From Bradyrhizobium sp. 4 (GTDB lineage: Bacteria; Pseudomonadota; Alphaproteobacteria; Rhizobiales; Xanthobacteraceae), in NCBI RefSeq assembly GCF_023100905.1, contig NZ_CP064686.1, forward strand, positions 3,472,001-3,536,000: 64,000 bases of DNA, read 5' to 3'. Both the position numbers and the translations under genes were made by a program. Positions 54,127-62,743 of this stretch are shown here, in pieces. Under the pieces are notes generated by a model. That model did not search any database, was not told where the DNA came from, and was given only the letters and a program-made list of their open reading frames with translations. Each line of letters opens with the position of its first letter. Position 1 is the first letter of the stretch.

Positions 54127-54268
54127 CCTCGCCCCGCTTGTGGGGAGAGGTCGAATTCGCGCGCAGCTCGAATTCGGGCGAGGGGGGACTCTCCGCGAGT
54201 CCAACTTTCACCGTCCCGGCCGAGGCTCCCCCTCACCCCAACCCTCTCCCCGCAAGCGGGCGAGGGAG
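54127..54268. repeat. Dispersed repeat element, type F
   Basis: CCTCGCCCCGCTTGTGGGGAGAGG at the left and CCCTCTCCCCGCAAGCGGGCGAGG at the right form inverted ends. They flank a GAATTCGCGCGC/GAATTC centre. This looks like the CTCTCCCCGC family of intergenic repeats common in Rhizobiales. No gene is supported across it. Confidence 0.65.
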
Positions 54269-54413
54269 CGCACCTGCCGCGCGTCGGCAATTCAATGCTT
54301 TCAAAACGACTTTCGCCATTTCCCCGTTTGTAAACCGGCGAATGACTCTCCATAATCCTTCAGTGCTTTCGCGAAAATTCCGGTTTCAAAAAGCCTGAGC
54401 AAAGAGGCCGATC

Positions 54414-54866
54414 ATGCCAGCGTTCGTGACTTTCGGGCGGATTCTGTTCGCCGTGCTGTTCATCTACACGGGCGCGGCAAGACTGTTTGCCATGCAGGCG
54501 ACCGTTGATTTCATCGCCGCCAAGGTCGTGGTGCCCGACATGATCGCGCCTTACGCCAAGCAGGTCGAGACGGCGACGGCCATGACGACGCCGCAACTGC
54601 TGGCGATCGCGGTCGGTGTCCTCGAGATCATCGCTGGGGTGATGATCGCGCTGAATTTCGGCGCGCGGTTCTTCGCGATGCTGATGATCATCTATGTCGC
54701 GGTCGCGACCTTCCTGTTCTACGACTTCTGGAACCAGGTGCCGCCTGACAACGGCAAGATGCTGGTGGACGCGCTCAAGAACCTGTCGATCATCGGCGCG
54801 CTGTTCATGATCATGGGCTACGGCCGCGCCACGCGTCCGGCGGAGGCGGCCTACGGGGACGTATAA
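54414..54866 (+). CDS. DoxX-family membrane protein
   Basis: This 150-residue protein has four membrane helices (about 5-25, 58-80, 83-105, 122-140) and the DoxX N-terminus FGRILFAVLFIYTGAARL. DoxX-type proteins are linked to redox or quinone-related membrane functions, often as stress proteins. Here no partner gene is near, so the role is open. Start ATG 54414; the promoter is upstream after the type F repeat. Confidence 0.85.
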   Translation: MPAFVTFGRILFAVLFIYTGAARLFAMQATVDFIAAKVVVPDMIAPYAKQVETATAMTTPQLLAIAVGVLEIIAGVMIALNFGARFFAMLMIIYVAVATFLFYDFWNQVPPDNGKMLVDALKNLSIIGALFMIMGYGRATRPAEAAYGDV

Positions 54867-54877
54867 AAGTTAAACCG

Positions 54878-55429
54878 CTACGTCCTGCGCCACGGCGTGA
54901 CGGTCACCCCGTGCGCGGCGTCGAGCAGATACGGCGCGCCCGGTTTCATCCCTTGTGAGGCCAGCACCTGCTGAGGCGTCCGCGCCGGTACTTCCACAAA
55001 ACAGCCTTCGCCGCCGGGCAGCCGCAGATGCTGGGCTTCCGACAGCCAGAACGTGTCGTAGCGGTTCATGAACATGTCGAACACGACGGGGCCGCCGATG
55101 ATTGCGACCGTGCCGGAGGCGACATCGGCAAACGCACAGGCGTCTTCGAAGCTGACGTGATCCGGATTCCACAAGGTCGCGTTCGGCATTTCGGGATCGA
55201 CGGTCAGAGCCTTGATCTTGCGGGTCAGGATCAGGCGCTTGCGCTTGGGTGAATTCGGCTGCTGCTCGTGCGAGTGACGGCCGTGCACGATCAGCGCAGC
55301 GCGATCGAGCGCCTGCTCGAAGAACAGCTTGTCGCCTTCGAATTTCAGGCTGTCGGGCATGACATGCGCCGCGTCGGCGAGCATGCCGTCCGCGGAGACG
55401 ATGACGTAGCCTTCGATGCGAAAGGACAA
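54878..55429 (-). CDS. Dihydrofolate-reductase-fold protein
   Basis: The 183-residue protein begins MSFRIEGYVIVSADGMLADAA. It has IVHGRHSHEQQPNS (cofactor 2'-phosphate region) and VAIIGGPVVFDMFMNRYD, corresponding to the DHFR Gly-Gly motif. It is a divergent member of the DHFR/RibD fold. The substrate may be folate or another pterin, or a different NADPH-linked reduction. It ends just before the deacetylase gene region on the same strand, which is transcribed first. Confidence 0.75.
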   Translation of the reverse strand: MSFRIEGYVIVSADGMLADAAHVMPDSLKFEGDKLFFEQALDRAALIVHGRHSHEQQPNSPKRKRLILTRKIKALTVDPEMPNATLWNPDHVSFEDACAFADVASGTVAIIGGPVVFDMFMNRYDTFWLSEAQHLRLPGGEGCFVEVPARTPQQVLASQGMKPGAPYLLDAAHGVTVTPWRRT

Positions 55430-55436
55430 GGCGCGG

Positions 55437-56462
55437 CTATTCGGAAACCGTCGTCACGACGCTGTTGACCGGCCGGGTGCTCACCGTCGGCAGCTTGACG
55501 TCCTTGAGCAGCTCCTGGTCGTATTCCGGCAGCGTAGAGGCCGGGAACTTGGCGCGCATCGCTACCACCTTGTAGCCGCCGGCCTTCAGGCGCTTGAGCA
55601 ATTCGGGCAGGGCCTCCGCGGTGTGCTTCTGGAAGTCGTGCATCAGGATGATGCCCTTGCCCTTGCTGTCCAGCTTCTTCATGACGGTCTCGACCACCTT
55701 CTCGGGCTTCGAGGCCTTGAAGTCGAAGGAGTCGATGTCGCAGGAGAAGATCGCCGTGTTGCGATTGCCGAGATAGGTGACCATCTCCGGCGGATGCTGG
55801 AGCGCCGGGAAGCGGAAGAATGGTGAGGGCGAAATGCCGCCGAGCGCCCATTTCACCGCGGAAAGACCCTTCTCGATCTCTTCCTTGCGCTGCGCTTCCG
55901 TGAGCTTCTTGTTGTTGAGATTGGCGTGCGACCAGGTGTGGGTGCCCACGGTGTGGCCGGCCGCGTAGACCTGCTTGAGGATCTCCGGCTCGTACGTCGC
56001 GTGCTTGCCGATCGAGAAGAAGATGCCGGTGGTGCACTCGTCGGCGAGCGCCTTCAGCACCGCAGGCGTGTTCTTGGGCCAGGGGCCGTCGTCGAAGGTC
56101 AGCACGACCTCCTTGTCGCGCAGGAAATCGAGCTCCTTGAAATGCTCGAAGCCGAAGCCGGGACCGCCCGTGGTGTCGATCTCGACGGTGCGGGCGACGC
56201 CCAAGGCGCCCGGCGTGTTGCAAGCCGCGCGCGCGGGCTGCGGCGCCTGTTTAGGCGCGGGAGGATTGACGAAGCCCGCCGGCGCGGCGGCTGCTGCAGG
56301 AGCGGGTGCCGGAGCCGCAGCGGGCGCAGCCGCAGCCGGTGTTGCCGCCGGTGGGGCTTGCGTCGCGGCAGCGGGCTTTGCAGCCGGGGTCTGCGACCAT
56401 GCCGCGCTCGTCATCGCCAGAGACATCGCGCTTGCCAAAATCAGTCCTGCCGCCACACGCAT
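55437..56462 (-). CDS. Polysaccharide deacetylase (NodB domain), exported
   Basis: The 341-residue protein has a signal peptide (MRVAAGLILASAMSLAMTSA, cleavage near AWSQ). An Ala/Pro-rich linker (about 28-72) follows, then the NodB homology domain. The metal site is seen as VLTFDDGPWPKNTP (Asp-Asp) and GTHTWSHANLN (His and His), and IILMHDF is motif 4-like. It should remove acetyl groups from a glycan in the periplasm or cell wall. It is followed at 7 nt by the DHFR-like gene, so they may be co-transcribed. Substrate unknown. Confidence 0.92.
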   Translation of the reverse strand: MRVAAGLILASAMSLAMTSAAWSQTPAAKPAAATQAPPAATPAAAAPAAAPAPAPAAAAAPAGFVNPPAPKQAPQPARAACNTPGALGVARTVEIDTTGGPGFGFEHFKELDFLRDKEVVLTFDDGPWPKNTPAVLKALADECTTGIFFSIGKHATYEPEILKQVYAAGHTVGTHTWSHANLNNKKLTEAQRKEEIEKGLSAVKWALGGISPSPFFRFPALQHPPEMVTYLGNRNTAIFSCDIDSFDFKASKPEKVVETVMKKLDSKGKGIILMHDFQKHTAEALPELLKRLKAGGYKVVAMRAKFPASTLPEYDQELLKDVKLPTVSTRPVNSVVTTVSE

Positions 56463-56628
56463 GGTGTTGTCCTCGAGATTGATCCCGTTGTTCCGCCGCG
56501 GCTTTTCGCCTCCGGCAAAACCATCCTGCCCCTAACGATCCTAGCCTAGATGGTGGGCCCTCGCCATTGCAACGGCTGTTTGGCGCCCCACCGCAATTGT
56601 GCCCAACCGGGTTGCGGGACATGCGCCG

Positions 56629-57198
56629 TCAAGCGTCGGCCAGCGCCTTGGCGATCGCCGTCTTGATCCGCGTGTCGGCCGGCTCGACCGTGGATGCAAA
56701 GACGTCGGCGATATAGCCGTCCCGGCCGATCAGATATTTGTGGAAGTTCCAGCGTGGAACATCCTTGGGGCGCGCCTCTGCGGCCCATTTGTAGAACGGA
56801 TGCGCCTTCGCACCGATCACGACGGCCTTTGCCGTAATCGGAAAGGTAACGCCGTATTGGTGATGGGCCGTCTCCGAGATCTCGCTGGTGCCGCCGGGCT
56901 CCTGTCCGCCGAAGTCGTTGGAGGGTACGCCAATGACGGTGAGGCCGCGTTCGCGAAACTCGCCCCAGATGTCTTGCAGGCCGGCATATTGCGGCGTGTA
57001 ACCGCAGAGCGAAGCGGTGTTGACCACCAGCAGCGCCTTGCCGGTGAAGGTCGCAAGGCGGATGTCGTCGCCTGACAATGCCGGGAAAGAGAAGGCATAG
57101 GCGGAGATTCGGCTCATGCCGCCATCCGCCAGTGCACGCGTCACCGGCGCCAGCGTGCCTGCAAAGGCGGCGATGAGCATCGTCCTGCGGTTCATCAT
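56629..57198 (-). CDS. Glutathione peroxidase-family protein, exported
   Basis: The 189-residue protein starts at ATG 57198 or 57195. It has a signal peptide (MMNRRTMLIAAFAGTLAPVTRALA), unlike the usual cytosolic enzymes. The Cys-GPx tetrad is present: Cys in NTASLCGYTPQY, Gln in GGQEPG, and Trp-Asn in RWNFHKYL. It reduces peroxides, more likely with thioredoxin-like partners than glutathione in the periplasm. An unlinked gene between the deacetylase and L,D-transpeptidase. Confidence 0.92.
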   Translation of the reverse strand: MMNRRTMLIAAFAGTLAPVTRALADGGMSRISAYAFSFPALSGDDIRLATFTGKALLVVNTASLCGYTPQYAGLQDIWGEFRERGLTVIGVPSNDFGGQEPGGTSEISETAHHQYGVTFPITAKAVVIGAKAHPFYKWAAEARPKDVPRWNFHKYLIGRDGYIADVFASTVEPADTRIKTAIAKALADA

Positions 57199-57290
57199 AA
57201 CGGCGTCCCCCGAAATGATCCGAGGCACATGTTACCCCGCCGCTGCGAGCGGCCTCGTCAACACCGCGTTATCTGCCGCGATAAAGCCCG

Positions 57291-58889
57291 CTAGTACAGG
57301 CGGACGATGAAATCGGTGCCTTCGCCAGTCTCGCCCTGGTTGATGCCTTGGTCGGAGACGATGATCGAGCCGCCTGACGTCAGCATTTCGTTGATCTTCG
57401 TGATCGTGTCGGCCGGGACCGAGATGCGGTCGAGGGCTTCGGCCGGGCTGTCCGGCGTGACCACAGGCTTGGCAGCGACGGGAATCACGGCTGCGCCACG
57501 CTGGTGGCCTGTCATGCGGCGATCATCCTCGCGCGCGGCAGAGCGGACGGACACCGGCAAGGACACCACCGACCAATGCAGTGCATTGGAATCGGCCTTG
57601 TCGACTTCGGCGGTAAAGACATGCGTGCCGAGCGGTCGATCGCTCGCGGCGATCGTGACAGGCACCTCGAACAGCGGCGCAAAGTTCTGCCGCACGTAGA
57701 GCTTGGAATCCTTGCGGCTGATGAAGACCGCGATCTGGCCCGCGCGCTTGGGCGCTTCAGGTTTCGCCACGGGCGCCGGATCGGCAACGCGGGTTTCGTC
57801 CTTCTTGACGTCGGGCGTGGCCGCCTGCGCTGGAGCCACGGCCGGTGCATCGGGCGTCTTCGCGGGTTCGGCGGTTTCGGACTTCGGCGTCTCCGCGGCC
57901 TCGACAGGCTTCGCTTCAGTGTTCGCGGGCTGCGCGGCATCTCCGGCCTGGGGCTTGGCCGCGTCCGCCGCCTCAGCGGTCTTGGTCTCGGGCTTTGCGG
58001 TGGTCTCGGTCTGGTCGGCCGAGGCCTCCTCGCGGACCGGGGCAGATCCGGTGGTCACGTCCGACAACACGGTGTGGCCGACCGACGAGCGCAGCTCGAG
58101 CACGCCGTCCGCGCTGGCAGTCTTCGTTTCAACCGGCTTTGCTTCGGTGGCCCCGGTATTGGCCGCGCCCCTGTCGGCCTTCTCGGCGGCATTGGTCTGC
58201 GGCTCCAGGCTGGCCGCGGGTTGCGGCGGAACGCGCATCGAGGCAAGCAGCGGATGTGAGAAGTTCTGCGGTGACATCTGCCCGGGCGAAACGATCACGC
58301 GCGCGCCCATCCTGGTCCAGTTCCACATCTTCACAGCGAACGCCATCGGCATGCGGATGCAGCCGTGCGAGGCCGGATAGCCCGGCAGCACACCGGCATG
58401 CATGGCAACGCCCGACCACGTGATCCGCTGCATGTACGGCATCGGCGCGCCGCTATAGATGTTGGAATGGTGGAATTTGTGCTTCTGGATGACGCTGAAC
58501 ACACCCATCGGCGTCGAATGGCCCTTCATGCCCGTCGACACCGGGGATTCCGCGAACACGCCCTTGGTGTCGTAGACCGTGACCTTCTGCCGGTCGATCG
58601 AGACGACGATGACGAGAGGACCCTGCGGTTTCGTGCCGGCTTCTTTTTCGGCAACGAGGTCTTTCTTGCCGGCCGCACCACGCTTCTGCGGCTTCTGGCG
58701 CGGGACTTCGGGATGGCGCTCCTGGCGCCCGTAGGACCCGTCGGAATAATCCGTCCAGTAATAAAACGCTGCGTCCGCCTGGCTCGCCGTGCCGATCGCA
58801 CCCGCCGCCGTCAAAATGGCGACCTGCCAAAATCGCGTCGGCTTGGCAGAAAAACCAGACCCGTTCACGCTGTTCATCATCGAATCCAT
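57291..58889 (-). CDS. L,D-transpeptidase (YkuD) with a second degenerate YkuD-like domain
   Basis: The 532-residue exported enzyme forms 3-3 cross-links in peptidoglycan or attaches proteins to it. After the signal peptide (cleavage near ASQADA) and a basic stretch, the YkuD domain is at about 91-204 with catalytic Cys177 in SHGCIRMP. A long Ala/Pro/Glu/Lys-rich linker follows (about 220-380). The last part (384-515) repeats the same pattern (AVFISRKDSKLYV, PLGTHVFTA, then IIVSDQG), but the active-site stretch reads ALDRISVP with no Cys or His. The second domain could bind glycan. ATG 58889 is used; ATG 58880 or 58877 are also possible. Confidence 0.9.
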   Translation of the reverse strand: MDSMMNSVNGSGFSAKPTRFWQVAILTAAGAIGTASQADAAFYYWTDYSDGSYGRQERHPEVPRQKPQKRGAAGKKDLVAEKEAGTKPQGPLVIVVSIDRQKVTVYDTKGVFAESPVSTGMKGHSTPMGVFSVIQKHKFHHSNIYSGAPMPYMQRITWSGVAMHAGVLPGYPASHGCIRMPMAFAVKMWNWTRMGARVIVSPGQMSPQNFSHPLLASMRVPPQPAASLEPQTNAAEKADRGAANTGATEAKPVETKTASADGVLELRSSVGHTVLSDVTTGSAPVREEASADQTETTAKPETKTAEAADAAKPQAGDAAQPANTEAKPVEAAETPKSETAEPAKTPDAPAVAPAQAATPDVKKDETRVADPAPVAKPEAPKRAGQIAVFISRKDSKLYVRQNFAPLFEVPVTIAASDRPLGTHVFTAEVDKADSNALHWSVVSLPVSVRSAAREDDRRMTGHQRGAAVIPVAAKPVVTPDSPAEALDRISVPADTITKINEMLTSGGSIIVSDQGINQGETGEGTDFIVRLY

Positions 58890-59085
58890 AATCCAAATCA
58901 GATGTTAGTCTCTCAGAGGGGATACGCGTTCACCAGCGCGGCGGTTCTGCGATCAGCTACTTTTGTCCAAAGCGTAGCAAAAAAGCCTCACGGAGCGGTA
59001 AACGGCGGCCGTATCGGCCTGCCGATCGTCTTCCTGATCGGTCGCCTCATACCTACATTGCTGGGACTTGTTACTGGAGAACTTC

Positions 59086-59634
59086 ATGTCATCTCGTTTC
59101 CCCGGTCTTTCCAGCATCCGCTTGAAAGGCCTCGCTTTATTTCTCCTGGCGCTGACCGTGCCTGCGGCGTCCGCATCCGCCGCGGACGAGCCGGATCTGA
59201 TCTTCCGCCGCTCGACCGTGTTCAAATGGATGAGCCCGAACGACAAGCTTGCGACCTATGGTCTCGACGATCCTGAAGTCGAGGGCGTGGCCTGTCATTT
59301 CACGGTGCCGGAGAAGGGCGGCTTCAAGGGCTGGCTGGGCCTTGCCGAGGAGGTCTCGGACATTTCGCTCGCCTGCCGTCAGGTCGGCCCGATCAAGTTC
59401 AAGAACAAGATGGAGCAGGGCGACGACATGTTCCGCCAGCGCCGCTCGCTGTTCTTCAAGAAGATGCAGATCGTGCGCGGCTGTGACGCCAAGCGCAACG
59501 TGCTGGTCTACATGGTCTATTCGGACAGGCTGATCGAGGGCTCGCCGAAGAACTCGACCTCGACCGTCCCGGTCATGCCGTGGGGACCGGCGGACGCAAA
59601 CGTCCAGAAGTGCGGAGAGTTCTTCACTCAGTGA
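59086..59634 (+). CDS. creA: CreA-family exported protein
   Basis: The 182-residue protein starts at ATG 59086 with GGAG 6 nt upstream. The signal peptide ends near ASASAAD. The CreA domain follows: STVFKWMSPNDKLATYGLDDPEVEGVACHF and later IVRGCDAKRNVLVYMVYSD, with paired cysteines. CreA proteins are periplasmic and of unknown function despite the creABCD name. No creBCD is adjacent. Divergent from the L,D-transpeptidase. Confidence 0.93.
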   Translation: MSSRFPGLSSIRLKGLALFLLALTVPAASASAADEPDLIFRRSTVFKWMSPNDKLATYGLDDPEVEGVACHFTVPEKGGFKGWLGLAEEVSDISLACRQVGPIKFKNKMEQGDDMFRQRRSLFFKKMQIVRGCDAKRNVLVYMVYSDRLIEGSPKNSTSTVPVMPWGPADANVQKCGEFFTQ

Positions 59635-59695
59635 CGCTCTTGCGTTCATTCAGTGACGCGCTTGCGTTCACCAATGACGCGTTTGCGTTCACGCG
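59632..59695 (+). repeat. Short tandem repeat overlapping the creA stop codon
   Basis: There are three imperfect copies of TGACGCNCTTGCGTTCA (units 59632-59653, 59654-59674, 59675-59695). The creA stop TGA is the first three bases of copy 1. Unit length is 21-22 nt, so it is not a codon repeat. Confidence 0.7.
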
Positions 59696-60315
59696 ATGAT
59701 GTCAGCGCGGCTGGCGCGCGGTTTTGCAAGATGCGAGCCGGTCAGCCGCACGAATGATTGCGGTGTGGCCTCAAACCCGCGGCTCGATTGCAGCGCCATT
59801 TCGCCAGGCGAATTGGCGCTGCTGCGAACAGACCGTTGCTCCCGGCGGTCCGTTCGTTGGTCCGCATCGCGCGTCGTTGCGCGATTCTGCGCCGTCATGA
59901 TGGCCGTTCCTCACATGAACGCGCTCGGCGATTTCCGGGCGTCTCGGTCTCGATAGCTTGGGTCGCCGTCGAAGCGCCCCCGGTTCGACGGGGCCCAGCC
60001 TTCGTTCGGCTTCTCTTCAGCAGAAAAACGTAAAACGCATGTGAAGGGTGTGAGGCGGGATCATGACGGCGCCAGCATTCCGGCGCGCAGCCGAGCGCGC
60101 ACGGAACCTGCCAAGCCACCTCGGGCGGCCGCACGACCCATCTGAAAAGATTGAGATTTTCCGTCGAATATGTCGTCGCTCCGAACGGGACGAAACAATT
60201 CTCACGGAGATGAAACCATTTTCCGGCTTTGGCGCATCACGCGCGAAACCGCCCATGGTTATCAACCTCACAACGACGACGGCGCACGCCGGCCAGAGAA
60301 TTCGGAGACAAGTCC
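59635..60315. other. Gene-poor stretch after creA
   Basis: Apart from the short tandem repeat there is no convincing gene in 681 bases. Several overlapping frames of 60-90 codons exist on both strands, Arg/Ser-rich and without ribosome sites. A region at 60140-60300 with lower GC before the next gene probably holds its promoter. Confidence 0.5.
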
Positions 60316-60480
60316 ATGCGCACGCTCAGCCTCATCCTTGCTTTCGGTTTCGTGCTCGCCGGCTCCTCGTTCGCGGGCTCGCCGGACGGCAATGTCCCAG
60401 GCATCGGTACTTTCCAGTACAGCGGCTCGCCGATCATGACCCCGGCGCCGCAGCCGATCGTGGTTGCCGCGCGCTTCTGA
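60316..60480 (+). CDS. Very small exported protein (54 aa)
   Basis: ATG 60316 with GGAGACA upstream opens MRTLSLILAFGFVLAGSSFA, a complete signal peptide. It leaves a mature peptide of about 34 residues, GSPDGNVPGIGTFQYSGSP and a Pro/Ala-rich end (PAPQPIVVAARF). It is the first of three small exported proteins. No function known to me. Confidence 0.7.
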   Translation: MRTLSLILAFGFVLAGSSFAGSPDGNVPGIGTFQYSGSPIMTPAPQPIVVAARF

Positions 60481-60514
60481 TCGTCACAATAAAAATCAGC
60501 CGATAAAGGCCATC

Positions 60515-60877
60515 ATGATTGTTCGTACCTTCGCTGCGGCGTTCATATTCCTTCTCACGATCAGTGCCGTTCAGGCGCAGGTGCGCTCTCCCTCCAGATT
60601 ACCCGATCCCCGTACCGAGTTCGTGAGGCAATGCGCGCCGCGCATGCTCGGGCGATGGGAGCATCCGGAAGAGGTCTGCGGCTGCCTGCACGATCATGCT
60701 GCCGCCGTCGTCGAGGATCGCGATCTCCGCGAGGCCCTGCTGCGCGGCATCAGCGAGACCGGGGTGCCGACGATCGAGACCGACTGGGTGCCGGCCGCAA
60801 AGCAGACCGAAATCGGCCCGACCTTCACCAAGATCGCGAAGCCGACCCTGCAATGTATGTTCGATCCGGCGAAGTAG
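60515..60877 (+). CDS. Small exported cysteine-containing protein (120 aa)
   Basis: ATG 60515 gives MIVRTFAAAFIFLLTISAVQAQ, a signal peptide. The mature part has four cysteines: RQCAPRML, the close pair EEVCGCLHDHAAAV and a last one in TLQCMFDPAK. It is mostly helical in appearance. It lies 34 nt after the previous small gene and may be co-transcribed. The spacing suggests a disulfide-stapled or metal-binding periplasmic protein. Unknown family. Confidence 0.7.
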   Translation: MIVRTFAAAFIFLLTISAVQAQVRSPSRLPDPRTEFVRQCAPRMLGRWEHPEEVCGCLHDHAAAVVEDRDLREALLRGISETGVPTIETDWVPAAKQTEIGPTFTKIAKPTLQCMFDPAK

Positions 60878-60880
60878 CGC

Positions 60881-61129
60881 TCATCGCTTTGATTTCGGAC
60901 CAAACCGCGACACGCAGGTGCTCGTCCGTGCGACGCCCTTGTCGGTCATCTTGGCGCCGCGCACTTCCTTGACCTGTCCGGCGGGGCAGGTTCCGTCGTC
61001 CACTTGCACGCGCTGGCCGAGCTTGAGATCGACGATGTCCTGCTCGCGTCCGACCGTGCCTGCGCGCGCGGTCGCGGCGAGTGCGATGAAGATCAGGAGC
61101 GAGAGGCAAGTCGCGCGGCGTAGCAGCAT
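60881..61129 (-). CDS. Small exported protein (82 aa), DUF6719-like
   Basis: From ATG 61129 with GGGAG upstream, the signal peptide is MLLRRATCLSLLIFIALAATARA. The mature part GTVGREQDIVDLKLGQRVQVDDGTCPAGQ then VARTSTCVSRFG has two cysteines. I recall similar short proteins being filed as DUF6719, but I cannot verify that. It converges with the previous gene, only 3 nt apart. Confidence 0.7.
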   Translation of the reverse strand: MLLRRATCLSLLIFIALAATARAGTVGREQDIVDLKLGQRVQVDDGTCPAGQVKEVRGAKMTDKGVARTSTCVSRFGPKSKR

Positions 61130-61196
61130 GGTGTGAGCTCCCGGCATCGATGCCGCAATGTAGGGAGCGGCAGCCGATTCTCATAGTGAGCGTTCG

Positions 61197-62669
61197 TCAT
61201 GCCCGCCGGGCCGGCTTGCGTCTCGCACGCAAGGCCGCTCCCGATTCCCGCGCGAGCCGCTCGGCGGATGCGACGAGCTTCGGAACCGCGTGGCCGGAAA
61301 ATCCCAGCACGAAACCGGGAAGAGGACGCGCGCGTGAATAGGTGTCGGCCAACAGCCAGCCTTCGGCGCCGGCGGCCTGCTTGGCGTCTGCCGCCACAGC
61401 CAGATCGACCGAGGGATCGAACCGGGCGACAAGATGCAGACCCTGTGATGGGACCGGCACCGACAGCACGCCCTCGGATTCGGCTTCGAGCGTCCCGGCC
61501 AGCGCGTCGCGCGCCTCGCGGTAAAGCTTGCGCACGCGCTTCAGGTTCGCCGCGAACGCGCCGGAATTGAGCATGTCGGCCACCGCGCCCTCCATCAGCG
61601 TGCCGGGAAAGCGGTCGAGCGCGGCCCGCGCGGCGGTGACATCCGCAATCAAGCGCTCGGGCAGGGCGCAATAGCCGATGCGCAGGCCCGGAAACAAGGT
61701 CTTGGCGAACGTGCCCATGTAGATCACACGCTGGAGGTGATCGATGCCGGCTAGCGACATCAGCGGCGCGCCGTCGTAACGGAATTCGCTGTCGTAATCG
61801 TCTTCCAGCACGAAGGCGCCGGCCTGCCTGGCCCAGTCCAGCAGCTCGAGCCGTCGCGGCATCGACATCTGCACACCCAGCGGAAACTGGTGCGACGGGG
61901 TCACATAGGCTGCGCGCGCGGACGGCGCCGCTGCGCGGCCTTTGGCGACACGCATGCCGTGCGCGTCGACGGGAACGGACACGGCACGATAGCCGCAATG
62001 CGCGATGGTTTTCCGCGCAGCGGGGTAGCCGGGGTCTTCGCACCAGACCTGGTCGTTGGGCTTCAGGATCGCGCTCAGCACGATGCGCAGCGCGTGCAGC
62101 GTGCCCGACGTCAGCATAATCTGATCGGGATCGCAGCGCAGGCCCCGCGCCGACAACAGATGATCGGCGATCGCCGCACGCAGCTCGCGGCTGCCACGGG
62201 GATCGCCATAGTGCAGATGCTCCGCGCCGAAGGAGCGCATGCGACGGCCTACAAAAGCCCGGAAACGCTGCACGGCGCGCGCGTCGATATGGGTGCAGCC
62301 GAGCGAAAACGCGCCTTGCCCGGGCGTTTCGACGCTGATCTTCGGCCGCTTCGGCTCGGCCGCGCGCGCGGGGATGCGCGCGGCGACGAAGGTGCCGGAG
62401 CCGACTGTTGCGTCGGCAAAGCCGTCGGCAATCAGCCGCTCATAGGCGGTGACGACGGCATTGCGCCGAAAGCCAGTCTGTTTGGCCAGCGTGCGCGACG
62501 GCGGCAGCGGCTCGCCGGGTTTCACCAGACCGCCGACGATCATCTCGCACAGCGCCTGATACAGCCGGTGCGCCGACGAGGCGCCAGCCGTGATGTGCGG
62601 GCCTGCGAGGTCGAGCGGCAGCTCGGCTTTGGCCGGCGAGGAGACGGAATTGGTCGGGATTTTTCGCAT
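61197..62669 (-). CDS. MocR-type GntR/aminotransferase regulator (PdxR-like)
   Basis: The 490-residue protein from ATG 62669 has an N-terminal GntR winged HTH (about 30-95; YQALCEMIVGGLVKPGEPLPPSRTLAKQ). A fold-type I aminotransferase domain follows, with Asp in LEDDYDSEFRYDG and the PLP Lys in GTFAKTLFPGLRIGY. Such fusions sense PLP or amino substrates and often control vitamin B6 genes. The divergent gene at 62744 has a PNPOx-like flavin fold, in line with a PLP-related regulator/target pair. Aminotransferase activity is not excluded. Confidence 0.9.
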   Translation of the reverse strand: MRKIPTNSVSSPAKAELPLDLAGPHITAGASSAHRLYQALCEMIVGGLVKPGEPLPPSRTLAKQTGFRRNAVVTAYERLIADGFADATVGSGTFVAARIPARAAEPKRPKISVETPGQGAFSLGCTHIDARAVQRFRAFVGRRMRSFGAEHLHYGDPRGSRELRAAIADHLLSARGLRCDPDQIMLTSGTLHALRIVLSAILKPNDQVWCEDPGYPAARKTIAHCGYRAVSVPVDAHGMRVAKGRAAAPSARAAYVTPSHQFPLGVQMSMPRRLELLDWARQAGAFVLEDDYDSEFRYDGAPLMSLAGIDHLQRVIYMGTFAKTLFPGLRIGYCALPERLIADVTAARAALDRFPGTLMEGAVADMLNSGAFAANLKRVRKLYREARDALAGTLEAESEGVLSVPVPSQGLHLVARFDPSVDLAVAADAKQAAGAEGWLLADTYSRARPLPGFVLGFSGHAVPKLVASAERLARESGAALRARRKPARRA

Positions 62670-62743
62670 GGAATTGGCACTATCGCAGACCAAATCCGTG
62701 GCTACAACTGCGCTGGAAGTGATTCAATCCGACAGGAGCGGCC

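Noticed and set aside
59689..60033. Several 60-90-codon frames after creA
   Set aside because: Overlapping on both strands, Arg/Ser-rich, and without starts preceded by ribosome sites.
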